Source: CAYYYG01 sp964591375 (GTDB taxonomy: Bacteria > Patescibacteriota > Microgenomatia > UBA1406 > GWC2-37-13). Taken from it: a stretch of DNA of 64,000 nucleotides. The stretch spans positions 14,683-78,682 of the forward strand of contig CAZQAU010000003.1 in NCBI GenBank assembly GCA_964591375.1, given 5' to 3'. The position numbers and the translations under genes were made by a program. Every line of letters starts with the position of its first letter. The stretch's first letter is position 1. The notes below the pieces were generated by a model. That model did no database searches and had not been told where the DNA came from. It saw nothing but the letters and a program-made list of their open reading frames with translations. Of this stretch, positions 34,212 to 43,343 are shown one piece after another.

Positions 34212-35135
34212 AACCTTTTGTAAGGCAAACTTTGCAAACTCTATGAGCACAGTAAGAATCCATGATAAAAAAGTTTTTGGTAAATCCAAAACTCTTTAAG
34301 TTTTTTGTATGGAGTCCTGATCCCATTATTTTTTTCCAAATTGATACATTTTTTTAAAAAAACCATAAACCTTTTGTAAGGCAAAGATTACAAACTTTGT
34401 CTGGAGATGCAGAATCTGCAATAAAAATTTTTCCATACAAAAATTAACTTTCCTTAGGATTTTGTATGGAGATCGGATCCCATACAAACCCTTTCTGTAA
34501 AAATTTCGATCTGGTCAAAAATCAATTTTGACCCCGGATTCTGCAAGATCTGCCTGGGTGGTTATTGGATAATTTTAATCCCAGGCCTGCCAGACCATTC
34601 TAGTATGACGAATTCCCTTCTGTACATGTTTAAGATCACCCCCCGCTTAACGAAGTACAGCTTTTTTGAATGTAAAAACCCGCTAAGTAGGCGTCCAAGA
34701 TTTTGTGGATCCAAAGTCTTCGAACCAACTGTTGGCGACCCCATCAGGGTTTTTGGGAGTTGTCACGTGACCAAGTTGTCACGCAACCACGTGGGTTCAC
34801 AAAATTCGAAACGTTCCTTAGGAATTTGAATGGAGGATTTTGGGATACTTGTAATTAATATATGAGATGGATTTATTCAAAATCAAAAAAACTTTTGTAT
34901 GGCAAAAGTTACAAACTTTATACACAGAGTAAGAATCCGTAATAAAAAGGGATTTGAAAAATTTTATATACTTGGGTACCCATACAAAAAATTACACGAT
35001 CTTTGCCAAAAAACCTCCATACAAAATCCTATAGGAAAAACCACGTGGTTAGCATGGCACATTTTATTTTCCCCAAAAACGACCTTTTTTTATAAAGTAT
35101 AGAATAGGAATTTTTTCATTTTTTGGGAAGAAAAA
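34212..35135 (+). repeat. Left arm of a large inverted repeat
   Basis: This arm pairs base for base with 63040-63963 read on the other strand (position p pairs with 98175-p). I saw only isolated mismatches over about 920 bases and a 2-base run-length difference at the inner end. It contains three iterons of the form TTTTGTA(A/T)GGCAAA, a second copy of the core unit, and two CACGTG palindromes. No convincing gene is present. The inner end borders the primase gene after about 120 bases of AT-rich spacer. Confidence 0.85.
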
Positions 35136-35252
35136 CGGGTTTTTTAGGGGGGTCAATACCATGGTGGAAATATAGTATATAATAGTAAGGTATACATATA
35201 TAGTAGTAGAAATCAGTCAAGTATGATGAATACTATGATAAAAATGTTGTTT

Positions 35253-36788
35253 TTATTGAGAATTGGAGAATAATACATCATATTCACTACATTGTATCTC
35301 ATTTTCTGTTAGAACACGATCACAATATGCATTCAACTCGCTGTAAAGGTCATGTGTTATGACTTTTTGAATGGGAATCAAGTCTGTTTTCTTGCCACTG
35401 CACTTAGAAGAGAAACAAGTGATAAAAAACATAAGTTTTTTCTTCATCAGTTCATCAAATATTACTATATTGTATTTTATATGATTGCTATCATGAGGAG
35501 ATCCTTCAAAAGGGCATGGAGTATCCTTTTGATTATACGATTGCATAACAAATCCATGTCCAGAATTCATTATTTTACAGCTTCTAATAGAATCATGTAC
35601 ATAATGATTTTGTGCAATCGCGTTTCCAACTCTTGTGATAATCTTGTCCACAGTAAGTCCACTTATTACATAGGCATGTTTTTCTCTTGGCACATGAACA
35701 CATGGAATTGAGATTTTATGGTATGAAAGAGCATATTCCCAAATTCCTTTCGAAGCATTATACTTGAGTATGTTCAAAGGATTTATACTCGACCATACTG
35801 GGTCGTCTCCTGTTGGTTCTTTGGTTTCTATTATACCTACTTCATTCAAGGAAGTAAACTGAATAAGAGTATTTGAAAATTCCTGCACAGTCATTTTGTC
35901 AGGTGTGGTTTTGGATGACTTGTATGGCAAAATCGGCCTTTCCTGTCCTATCTTAGTACTGTATAACATACGAAATCCCCTGTATCTAGTATACACTCCA
36001 GGATCAATCATCAACGATTTGTTATCGGGGTCAAGTTTGGTTTCGTTCCATATAATAAAAGGATTTGATTCATCGTTTCCATATTTGTTTAACAAGTAAA
36101 GCACAAACCCTCTGAAAAAAGCACCTACATGTGCAGCGTTTTTAAACATATCTCCTGTGCAACTTTTCACCAGAATATGTCTCGAATACTTTTTCGGTCC
36201 TGTTGCATCAGAAACAAAGATAAGAGGATAGTCTGGTTCTTCAAGTGTTTCTTTGTAATAGTTTTTCAACTCTTCAATCAAATCATTAAACACTTCGTCG
36301 AATTGGATATCTGGATTGAATTCTTTAGTCACATCGATATCTCCATAAAAATGGCAAAGACTAGAAGCCTGTATTTCTTCTTCACTCCAGGTGCTTGCAA
36401 AATGATACTCTTTTTGGTACTCTTCTTTTCCGATTGTAAATTTCTTCTTTTCTCCAGGCATTATGTTTTCATAATGTATTCTATGATCCGATGGCATATT
36501 CATATAGGAAAGATAGAATTGAAAAATTCCAGTTGTAATAAACTGCTTTCCCAGCGAAACCTTGCCATTTTTTGAAGTCTTATGGTCATATGAAATAAGA
36601 AACCCTCTATTACTAGTATCCAAACAAACACAAGCATAGTCTTGACTGTAACAGTTGTTTGTAACAGAATTAAACATTTTCTTCTCCATCCACACAGAAA
36701 CATCAATCCTCTTTCGTTTTGATACATATTTTGGATTGTCTTCTGGCTGATTGTATTCCAGTGTACTCCGAACGCCTCTTGTTATCAT
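35253..36788 (-). CDS. Archaeo-eukaryotic (herpes-type) DNA primase / PrimPol
   Basis: A 511-residue protein; the ATG at 36788 is preferred to the upstream TTG. The three AEP motifs are present: FYGDIDV at 147-153 (catalytic DxD), SRHILV at 202-207, and IDPGVYTRYRGFRM at 261-274, the last very like the herpes UL52/eukaryotic PrimPol motif. The C-terminal part has a zinc motif of the form C..H...C....C (CPFEG, SPHDSNH, CFSSKC), as in herpesvirus primases and PrimPol. It would make primers at viral forks. It is much shorter than herpes UL52 (about 1000) and closer to PrimPol. No helicase is seen next to it. Confidence 0.85.
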   Translation of the reverse strand: MITRGVRSTLEYNQPEDNPKYVSKRKRIDVSVWMEKKMFNSVTNNCYSQDYACVCLDTSNRGFLISYDHKTSKNGKVSLGKQFITTGIFQFYLSYMNMPSDHRIHYENIMPGEKKKFTIGKEEYQKEYHFASTWSEEEIQASSLCHFYGDIDVTKEFNPDIQFDEVFNDLIEELKNYYKETLEEPDYPLIFVSDATGPKKYSRHILVKSCTGDMFKNAAHVGAFFRGFVLYLLNKYGNDESNPFIIWNETKLDPDNKSLMIDPGVYTRYRGFRMLYSTKIGQERPILPYKSSKTTPDKMTVQEFSNTLIQFTSLNEVGIIETKEPTGDDPVWSSINPLNILKYNASKGIWEYALSYHKISIPCVHVPREKHAYVISGLTVDKIITRVGNAIAQNHYVHDSIRSCKIMNSGHGFVMQSYNQKDTPCPFEGSPHDSNHIKYNIVIFDELMKKKLMFFITCFSSKCSGKKTDLIPIQKVITHDLYSELNAYCDRVLTENEIQCSEYDVLFSNSQ

Positions 36789-36848
36789 ACTAAAAAAACT
36801 TTGCAATTTTTCAAAAAAAATGACTTTTATTTACTAAAAAAAATATGT

Positions 36849-37469
36849 TTAGTTATAAACAGCCTCTTTGGCTGGAGTTTGTTTTGATACAGTTACAGTT
36901 GGCGCTCCTGTGCTACTTGTGTTTTTGATTTTCTGTGCATCTTTCATATCATATTCATCTTCTAGCTTATCCAGTTCTTCCTTCAATTCATCTTCATCGA
37001 TCACAGGCATTCCCATACTCAGAGTTTCGTAAATATCATCAATTTGGTCGTTTATGGCAGCCATTTTTGTATCTGCTTCCTCTAAAATCTCTACGGATTT
37101 GTCCAATTTGACGTTTTTTGTCAGCTTTGACATATCTTCTGCAGCCTGCGTCAATGCTAGTATGATATCTCTGTTTGTTTTAATTGACATAAAGTCCATT
37201 TGCATTTTTACAATGGTCTCATTCATCTTTTCAAGTCGAGTTAACATTGTATTATTTGCATGTTCTTTTAGAAGAAAGGTTCTGAGCAAATTCCGGTTCT
37301 TCTTTTGTAAGGCTTCGATTTTTTGTTTTTTGAGAATATCTTGCACTGATATAGCAGTGCTTAATTTGGCCTCAATAATACCCTGGGCCTTTGTTAACGA
37401 GGTCTCTGTATTTTTGCATAGTTCTTCATAGTTAACTTTTAATGGAAAGCACGAATAAGCGATTCCCAT
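36849..37469 (-). CDS. ESCRT-III (Snf7/CHMP4-CHMP6-like) protein with N-myristoylation signal
   Basis: A 206-residue protein starting at the ATG at 37469, not the upstream TTG. The whole length fits the Snf7 fold: a long charged helical hairpin (residues 13-85, including QKIEALQKKNRNLL), further helices with the LALTQAAEDMSKLTKNVKLDK pattern split near residue 115, an EEADTKMAAINDQIDDI helix, and an acidic C-terminal helix VIDEDELKEELDKLEDE like that of CHMP4. The N-terminus MGIAYSC meets the MGxxxS/T myristoylation rule with a Cys for palmitate, as in CHMP6/Vps20. ESCRT-III filaments cut membrane necks and reseal the nuclear envelope, so roles in nuclear egress or budding are likely. Confidence 0.85.
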   Translation of the reverse strand: MGIAYSCFPLKVNYEELCKNTETSLTKAQGIIEAKLSTAISVQDILKKQKIEALQKKNRNLLRTFLLKEHANNTMLTRLEKMNETIVKMQMDFMSIKTNRDIILALTQAAEDMSKLTKNVKLDKSVEILEEADTKMAAINDQIDDIYETLSMGMPVIDEDELKEELDKLEDEYDMKDAQKIKNTSSTGAPTVTVSKQTPAKEAVYN

Positions 37470-37584
37470 GAAATCGTTTACAAAAAATGCCAATGGCAAA
37501 TGGATTAGTATAAATACAATATTGCAAAAACTTTTACAATTGACAAATTCATAAAAAAACTACAAAAAAGCACTTGATTTAGAC

Positions 37585-37848
37585 TCATTGTCTAATGGCA
37601 ATAATAATAACAGTAATAAATATCCCCACTAATAATAAAATTTCGAATCCTTTTGTAATCCACCAAGATGGAGGCATTTTTTTAATATTGGAACCATGTG
37701 CTATTATGTATTCGCAATCGTCTGGACTGGCATCTTTTATTACGGTCAATTCTCCTGTAGTTGTTTCTGTAACAGCCATGTTATTGTTGCGTGGTTTGTC
37801 TAGTGTTTTTCTCATTTGAAGTCCTGCATTTGTTGTTCCTCCTGACAT
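37585..37848 (-). CDS. Small tail-anchored membrane protein
   Basis: An 87-residue protein. Residues 1-62 are polar and cytoplasmic or nucleoplasmic; residues about 65-85 form a single C-terminal hydrophobic helix (GFEILLLVGIFITVIIIAI) ending in RQ, the pattern of a tail anchor. No signal peptide is present. It lies directly upstream of the Snf7 gene on the same strand, so it is a candidate membrane partner, comparable in topology to herpesvirus UL34. That pairing is inference from location. Confidence 0.7.
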   Translation of the reverse strand: MSGGTTNAGLQMRKTLDKPRNNNMAVTETTTGELTVIKDASPDDCEYIIAHGSNIKKMPPSWWITKGFEILLLVGIFITVIIIAIRQ

Positions 37849-37930
37849 TGTATTTTTTAAATGGCGGTTATTTTATTTTGGCAACACTCAACTGTTTATT
37901 TATTCTGAAACAACTAATACAATTAAAATA

Positions 37931-40105
37931 TCATTTTATGAGATTTTCATGTTTGTATTTATAAAGAGTTGTAGTAAATGGCTCGTCGGATTCCGGATCT
38001 CTGTAAGCAACATATTCGATTTTGAGATAGTTTGTTTTCACAGCTCTTCTTGGCACCAACACAATCGAAATGAAGTTGCGATACTCTACCAATTTCGCAA
38101 ATTGTTCTACTGTGACTGACATACTGTATTGGTCTACAACAGGAAACAGAATGGGTCTGTCAGACAAGAATGCCATAACTCCTGCTTTCGCAACTGCTTC
38201 TGGTAAGTTGGCTTTGTGTTCGAATATATAGTTTGTAGATCCAGCTGAAAGTGCAGTATAAAACTCTCCGTATGTTCCAATGTGTTGTTTTGGAGTGCTG
38301 TTTTGTACTATGTCTACTAATACCACATCGACAAATGCATCTTCATGATAAGGAATATTTTTGATATCGGTTCTACCAAGTGCAGCGTCCATCATCCTAT
38401 GGACTTGGGGACATAATACTGCAATGGAAATAACTGCATTGTAAAAGGTTGACACAATGTTCTGTCGAACATTCTTGCACACAATATCACTTGTCTTCAT
38501 CAATGGAATGTTTACACATACAGTAAAATCTTCTGAATTGATATCAGTTGCACCATTGTACATATCCTTTGCAATTTCAAACATTTCTTTCCATTTCAAC
38601 TCGCCTCCTGGAGTATAGTCTTCTGGGCCTGGGAAAACTGTGGACAAAGCAGTAGATTCCAGTGCCAATACTGGAGGCAATCTGATAGGTTCGTGGAAAT
38701 ATAAAGGATCTTCAAAGCCTTTTCCATATTCAAGTAATTGCTCTTCCCATCTATGTTCAACAAAGGGGACAACCCAGCAACAAGAAGGAGGGGGATTTGA
38801 ATCGCTAAAAAACATATAAGCTGGCCAATCTATTACTTCAACCTCTGCCGTGCTTGGATTTCCATGATGCATCATCAGCTTTGAAAAATATTGTTTTTCG
38901 TACAGCATGCAAAGCACATGGCAAAGTTCTGGGTGATCTTTAACAATTTCGTCTTTTTGTGGAACTCCGGCACACACCAGCTTTCCTAATACAGGTACAT
39001 AGTGTTTCGATATTAATTCTGCCATTGTCTTGACCAGTTTGCTCTGCCAATAGTTCTTGTATCTAAGTAATGTAAGAATGAAACGAAAAATAAACATTCC
39101 CCCATCTTCGCAATCCCAGGCCTTTACAAAAATCTGTTTCTCTGGGTCATCTACATCAATTCCTATTCCGTCTTTATCACTTGCATATGGAATGTTGATG
39201 GCAAGGGTTTCCAATGCACTTGCACAAATAATCAGTGCAGTCACATATCCTGAATGATATTTTCCAGAGACTGCATCACTTTGATTCATCATAGCTCCTT
39301 TCATGAATTCTGATGGAATAGTATCGTGCTGCCACATCGCGGACAACAATGCATTAAAATAAACCATTTCATACATAGGCCCTACAAATTGTTGTACGGT
39401 ATGCACTAGGGCAGATGGCTCCATCATACCTCTCAATCCTTCGTCCACATAAAACGGAACAATAAAAGGCTTGTATTTTGGTAGAAGAGAACGAATCTTT
39501 TTGTAAATGTCATATGTACTGTCTATGTATTTCATAAACAGTTCCTTTGTAGCATGCAAAGCCTTGTTGGTAAGCGCAACAGGTGCTGCCAAAAATCTGG
39601 TCTGTAATTCTCTCCAGTTGTTTATTTTTAGTTTGATATGGGCAGGCTCATCTGAAACTCGGTCTTTCATGGCAGTTACTGCATTAGACAATTCTTCTTC
39701 TGCTATCAATGGGTAATCGTACATAGTGGCACTAAACATATTTGTATTTGCATTCAAAATACTATTCCAGTAAATGACTGCATCTGCAACGTGACGTTTC
39801 ATCAATCCTCCGAAATCATCGTATGAAACGTGATACAATGAAAATCTAATGCCACTTTGCGCAGAAATCTCTTTCCCTTCCAAAATATCATTTCGTATAC
39901 TCATAATCCAAGTCTCGTTTTTAAATACATTCAAGCCTTCCGATAGATTACTGTAAAATTTAGTACACTCTTCTCCTGATGTAATGTGCATATCGAGTCC
40001 CATGCTGAGGATGTATTCATTTCTGTATCTTTTGGATGTAATATCCACATTCTTTTTCGGCTTTTCAATATGAATATTGAGTTCAGCTATTTCAAGAGAC
40101 TCCAT
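37931..40105 (-). CDS. Large conserved-looking protein with WDCEDG motif, possible cysteine-protease-like
   Basis: A 724-residue soluble protein without low-complexity parts, codon use resembling that of the capsid gene, so probably an abundant virion component. Near residue 331 it has KAWDCEDGGMF. A (G/W)DCED(G/Y) motif at the start of a helix is the nucleophile site in transglutaminase-like cysteine peptidases, and a later His and Asp could complete a triad, but I cannot place them. Cys-rich patches are otherwise absent. It could be a capsid/tegument protein or a protease. It is tail-to-head with the tail-anchored gene and divergent from the tandem family starting at 40279. Confidence 0.75.
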   Translation of the reverse strand: MESLEIAELNIHIEKPKKNVDITSKRYRNEYILSMGLDMHITSGEECTKFYSNLSEGLNVFKNETWIMSIRNDILEGKEISAQSGIRFSLYHVSYDDFGGLMKRHVADAVIYWNSILNANTNMFSATMYDYPLIAEEELSNAVTAMKDRVSDEPAHIKLKINNWRELQTRFLAAPVALTNKALHATKELFMKYIDSTYDIYKKIRSLLPKYKPFIVPFYVDEGLRGMMEPSALVHTVQQFVGPMYEMVYFNALLSAMWQHDTIPSEFMKGAMMNQSDAVSGKYHSGYVTALIICASALETLAINIPYASDKDGIGIDVDDPEKQIFVKAWDCEDGGMFIFRFILTLLRYKNYWQSKLVKTMAELISKHYVPVLGKLVCAGVPQKDEIVKDHPELCHVLCMLYEKQYFSKLMMHHGNPSTAEVEVIDWPAYMFFSDSNPPPSCCWVVPFVEHRWEEQLLEYGKGFEDPLYFHEPIRLPPVLALESTALSTVFPGPEDYTPGGELKWKEMFEIAKDMYNGATDINSEDFTVCVNIPLMKTSDIVCKNVRQNIVSTFYNAVISIAVLCPQVHRMMDAALGRTDIKNIPYHEDAFVDVVLVDIVQNSTPKQHIGTYGEFYTALSAGSTNYIFEHKANLPEAVAKAGVMAFLSDRPILFPVVDQYSMSVTVEQFAKLVEYRNFISIVLVPRRAVKTNYLKIEYVAYRDPESDEPFTTTLYKYKHENLIK

Positions 40106-40278
40106 TTGCTAGAATAAGATACTAAAAATAAATCTCTTTTCTTTTTCAGAAGCGTATATTTTCATTAATTTGTAATTTGACAAAATCCGCATTTTTGCAA
40201 AAAGACTTGTAAAATATAAAAATATACTCAACTTTCAAAAACGGAATTTTGTCAAAAAATATTTTACAATACCGTAAA

Positions 40279-41673
40279 ATGGACGAAGTCCTTGAAGATA
40301 AAAAGGAAAAGTGCATTCGCGGATTGTTTGAATCAACAAAACTCCATGAAGTATGCTACAAAAGCTTTGCTTGTAATATAGAAAATTACCTTTCACATAT
40401 AGCATGCAGTCACAAAAAAAGAACTAGCGAACCATGCATTAAAAAACATAAAATTGGGAATTACAATTTTGGCATGTATACATGGGACGATCTTTCTGGA
40501 TTGTTTGGAGATACTTTTTATCCATATGACCTGGAAATAATCCATAGATGTTATACAAGAGAAACTGAAAAAATCATCATTAATTTTGAAAATACTGAAA
40601 AGACCGGTTTTGCAACGATATATAGTCAAGGAAAGATATCTACAAAAGATATAGTATTAAAAACATGGCCTAATGAATGGAGAGTTGTGATTCCTGATTA
40701 TTTATACAATGTTACAATACACTTTGAAAAATATCAACTTAGTTTCGTTTTCAAAACATATGTTGCAAATGCATCAATAAACGGGGAAATGACAGAAGTT
40801 TGTTATTGTAACGTTGATGTGACAACAACCTACAATGAATTGTCTTTTGAAAAAGAAAAAACTAGTATTTTGAAAAAATTTGATGTTCAAATCGAATACA
40901 TGATGCTTAACGCATTCCACGATTTGTTTCTTAAAATCAACAAACCAAAAGAAATTGAATGTAATGTGATACAAGATTTGATGGATGCATACAAAATAAT
41001 TAAACCAAAGTATTACATACCAATTTTTTACATGAAACAAGTTATTGAAACAGTGGATTCTTTGGGGAACTTGATTCCTGAAGTTAGGTTTCAAACAATC
41101 AAAAAATTTGCAAAGCTGATATACAATTCCATCAAAAAATCCAATGAAATCGAATTGCAAAAATATGCGAAAATGCTAAGTGTAAACAAATGGAAGGATT
41201 TATTTGGAAACACTGTTACTAAAAGTAGCATACAAAAATCAGAAACATTATTGTTTATTGCAAAGCATTGTGTTCCATATGAATTCACCGACTTTAATCA
41301 CAAAGGGTGGTTTTTGATTGAAAAAACCCGAAACGGAGAACTCTTGCAATTCAGTAACGAAAATGAGACAAATACATTACCAGATGTGTGGCGATACACA
41401 ATAGAGTTGCATTGGGATACCAAAAATTATATTGTTTATGGAATTGCTATTCAGTCATGGACAAATCCCATGAACGAAAATCCTTTTCCATATCCAAAAA
41501 ACAACAAATGTTCGCAAATTGTTTACCTAAATCGAAATGAAGAAGAATATCCTGACAAAACTACATTAAAAATTCTTTTGGAAGACAATATGAATATTTT
41601 GGTTGATAAATACATGGGAAATCATTGGCGAAAAAATACTATCACCGAACCATTTTTATTTAATTGGTCTTAA
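40279..41673 (+). CDS. Tandem family member 1 (two copies of the shared domain)
   Basis: A 464-residue protein; the ATG at 40279 replaces an upstream TTG. It contains the family domain twice: a diverged copy in the N-terminal half (from MYTWDDLSGLFGD through WRVVIPDYLYN) and a clearer one at about residues 280-464 (NKWKDLFGN ... HKGWFLIEK ... IELHWDTKNYIVYGI). The domain is defined by W-x-x-L/LL, an I/L-rich helix and an H-x-GW segment, followed by a strand with hWD. No known fold is recognised. The gene leads a run of four paralogues on the same strand and may be the ancestor or a fusion of two units. Confidence 0.75.
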   Translation: MDEVLEDKKEKCIRGLFESTKLHEVCYKSFACNIENYLSHIACSHKKRTSEPCIKKHKIGNYNFGMYTWDDLSGLFGDTFYPYDLEIIHRCYTRETEKIIINFENTEKTGFATIYSQGKISTKDIVLKTWPNEWRVVIPDYLYNVTIHFEKYQLSFVFKTYVANASINGEMTEVCYCNVDVTTTYNELSFEKEKTSILKKFDVQIEYMMLNAFHDLFLKINKPKEIECNVIQDLMDAYKIIKPKYYIPIFYMKQVIETVDSLGNLIPEVRFQTIKKFAKLIYNSIKKSNEIELQKYAKMLSVNKWKDLFGNTVTKSSIQKSETLLFIAKHCVPYEFTDFNHKGWFLIEKTRNGELLQFSNENETNTLPDVWRYTIELHWDTKNYIVYGIAIQSWTNPMNENPFPYPKNNKCSQIVYLNRNEEEYPDKTTLKILLEDNMNILVDKYMGNHWRKNTITEPFLFNWS

Positions 41674-41737
41674 AATATATTTTACTTTTTTCGAATAAAA
41701 ATCCACTTTTATTTTTCATTCAGAAATTTTGTCAAAA

Positions 41738-42517
41738 ATGTCGCAAATATCAAAAACACATAATTTATCAGAAACTGAACTAAAAGCAAAGCTTACTGAA
41801 TATGTCAAGAAAACCGAAATCATTCCATTACATCACGAGAAGGTTGCAACCCAGTTGTTTGATTTGATATCGGGCAAACTAAAAAGGAATCCAGAACCAG
41901 AATACACAAAACATGTTAACGTATTTACCAGAGAAACCTGGGAAGAGTTGTTGCCATCTCATATACTTCATTCTGAAGTTGTTAAAGAAGGCGAACAAAT
42001 ATTGAAAGATGGACTGACTGCAAGACCGTTTGTGTTCAAACTTAAAAACGGAAAGACTCATTTAGGATGGTGGCGAGTAAATGGAAAAGGGAAGCGTGTT
42101 TTTGAAGATGATTTTTATGATATGGAAATAGTGAACAGCTTTGATGGGTGTTGCTTCCAAGTTGTTGTTTTGTATTGGGATAATGATACTTATTACAAAC
42201 ATGATTATTCGCAGTCGTATACGATTGAACCATGTTCATTTGGTTCATATACCCCAGAAATAGATGAAGACTGTTCTTTTTATTCTGGTCTTTATCCAAG
42301 TAGACCTGTACCATGTGATGGATACACTTTCGACGAATTTGAACATCTAATGAAAGAAAGTTTGAAGACGATATTGATACAATTAACTTTACCTAGGTCA
42401 AATCCTAGATTACATTGTGTTAGTTATGATACACATCAAAAACCACAGTCAATATCTGTTAACCCACGAAAGCGCACGAGATTGGAAAGAAAGTGCAAGA
42501 ATAAAACTAAGAAATAA
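41738..42517 (+). CDS. Tandem family member 2
   Basis: A 259-residue protein; the ATG at 41738 is preferred to the TTG 9 bases upstream. The family pattern is clear: RETWEELLPSHIL, GEQILKDGL, HLGWWRVN and a VLYWDNDTYYKHDYSQSY strand pair. It has a Lys/Arg-rich C-terminal tail (RKRTRLERKCKNKTKK) unlike its paralogues, possibly a nuclear signal. Its leader shares AATTTTGTCAAAAA with the leader of member 1, consistent with duplication of gene and promoter together. Function unknown. Confidence 0.75.
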   Translation: MSQISKTHNLSETELKAKLTEYVKKTEIIPLHHEKVATQLFDLISGKLKRNPEPEYTKHVNVFTRETWEELLPSHILHSEVVKEGEQILKDGLTARPFVFKLKNGKTHLGWWRVNGKGKRVFEDDFYDMEIVNSFDGCCFQVVVLYWDNDTYYKHDYSQSYTIEPCSFGSYTPEIDEDCSFYSGLYPSRPVPCDGYTFDEFEHLMKESLKTILIQLTLPRSNPRLHCVSYDTHQKPQSISVNPRKRTRLERKCKNKTKK

Positions 42518-42577
42518 ATTTTGTTGTTTTTGTGTTTGGTTTTATTTTTTCAAAACAAATAAACCCTTTTTAAAAGT

Positions 42578-43258
42578 ATGGATGATGCAAAAATAAAAGA
42601 AAAGCTTTCAGAACTGGGAATAATAGAGCCTTTACGAGATGATGTGGTTAAAGAATTGAGAGAACTAAACAATCGTTACAAAGAAAGTACTCCTAGATGG
42701 AGATCGTTTGTCAAAAATTTCCCTCCAGAAGTCTGGGAACAAATACTTGACAAAGAAGTGCTTGAAAAGCATAGTATAAAAGATGGAGAGTATATTTTGA
42801 AAGAAGCTCTTAAAGCAAAGAGCTTTTTATTTACACAGTCAAAATTTGGCAACAATCATACAGGATGGTATATTGTTGATGATGAAGGATATGATGCAAG
42901 TCCGCATACTTCTGAATACTGTTGTGATTGCAAAGCACGTAAAAAATACGATGGCGAATATTTACATTCCATAACATTGTTTTGGGACAAAATGAACATT
43001 ATCCAACATTGTTACAGTAAAAGCTATGATGTTGATCCTGGGGGTGACAAAGTAATTTTTAACAATGTAAAAGATTGGTGTGGAGTTGGATTTGAATTAG
43101 AAGACAAATTTGAACATGACAATGATTTTAAGCATATGTTATGTTCTAACTTGATGAGCTTGATGGAGGCAGACTACAAAGAGATAAAAGAGTGTTGTAA
43201 TATTGAACATTTGGTCATGGGGACCTTGAATTCGAAAAGAAAACGAGAATATGATTAA
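42578..43258 (+). CDS. Tandem family member 3
   Basis: A 226-residue protein. It has the family domain with LGIIEPLRDDVVKEL near the start, PEVWEQILDKEVL, GEYILKEALKAK, HTGWYIVDDEG, a CCDCKARKKY Cys cluster and LFWDKMNIIQHCYSKSYD. It is the closest relative of member 4, sharing the LGII(E/K)PLR opening. The leader contains AAACCCTTTTTAAAA just before the ATG, matched in the member 4 leader. Function unknown. Confidence 0.75.
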   Translation: MDDAKIKEKLSELGIIEPLRDDVVKELRELNNRYKESTPRWRSFVKNFPPEVWEQILDKEVLEKHSIKDGEYILKEALKAKSFLFTQSKFGNNHTGWYIVDDEGYDASPHTSEYCCDCKARKKYDGEYLHSITLFWDKMNIIQHCYSKSYDVDPGGDKVIFNNVKDWCGVGFELEDKFEHDNDFKHMLCSNLMSLMEADYKEIKECCNIEHLVMGTLNSKRKREYD

Positions 43259-43343
43259 AACCTGTTTTTATATTTTGTTAAGTTTATATTTGGTTGTAAG
43301 CGGTTTTATTTTAATAAAGAACAACCCTTTGAAAATTAACAAA

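Noticed and set aside
33886..34829. Open frames of 60-90 codons in the repeat region, repeated at 63346-63613
   Set aside because: They recur only because the DNA repeats, exist on both strands at once, lack promoters and encode no plausible domain.
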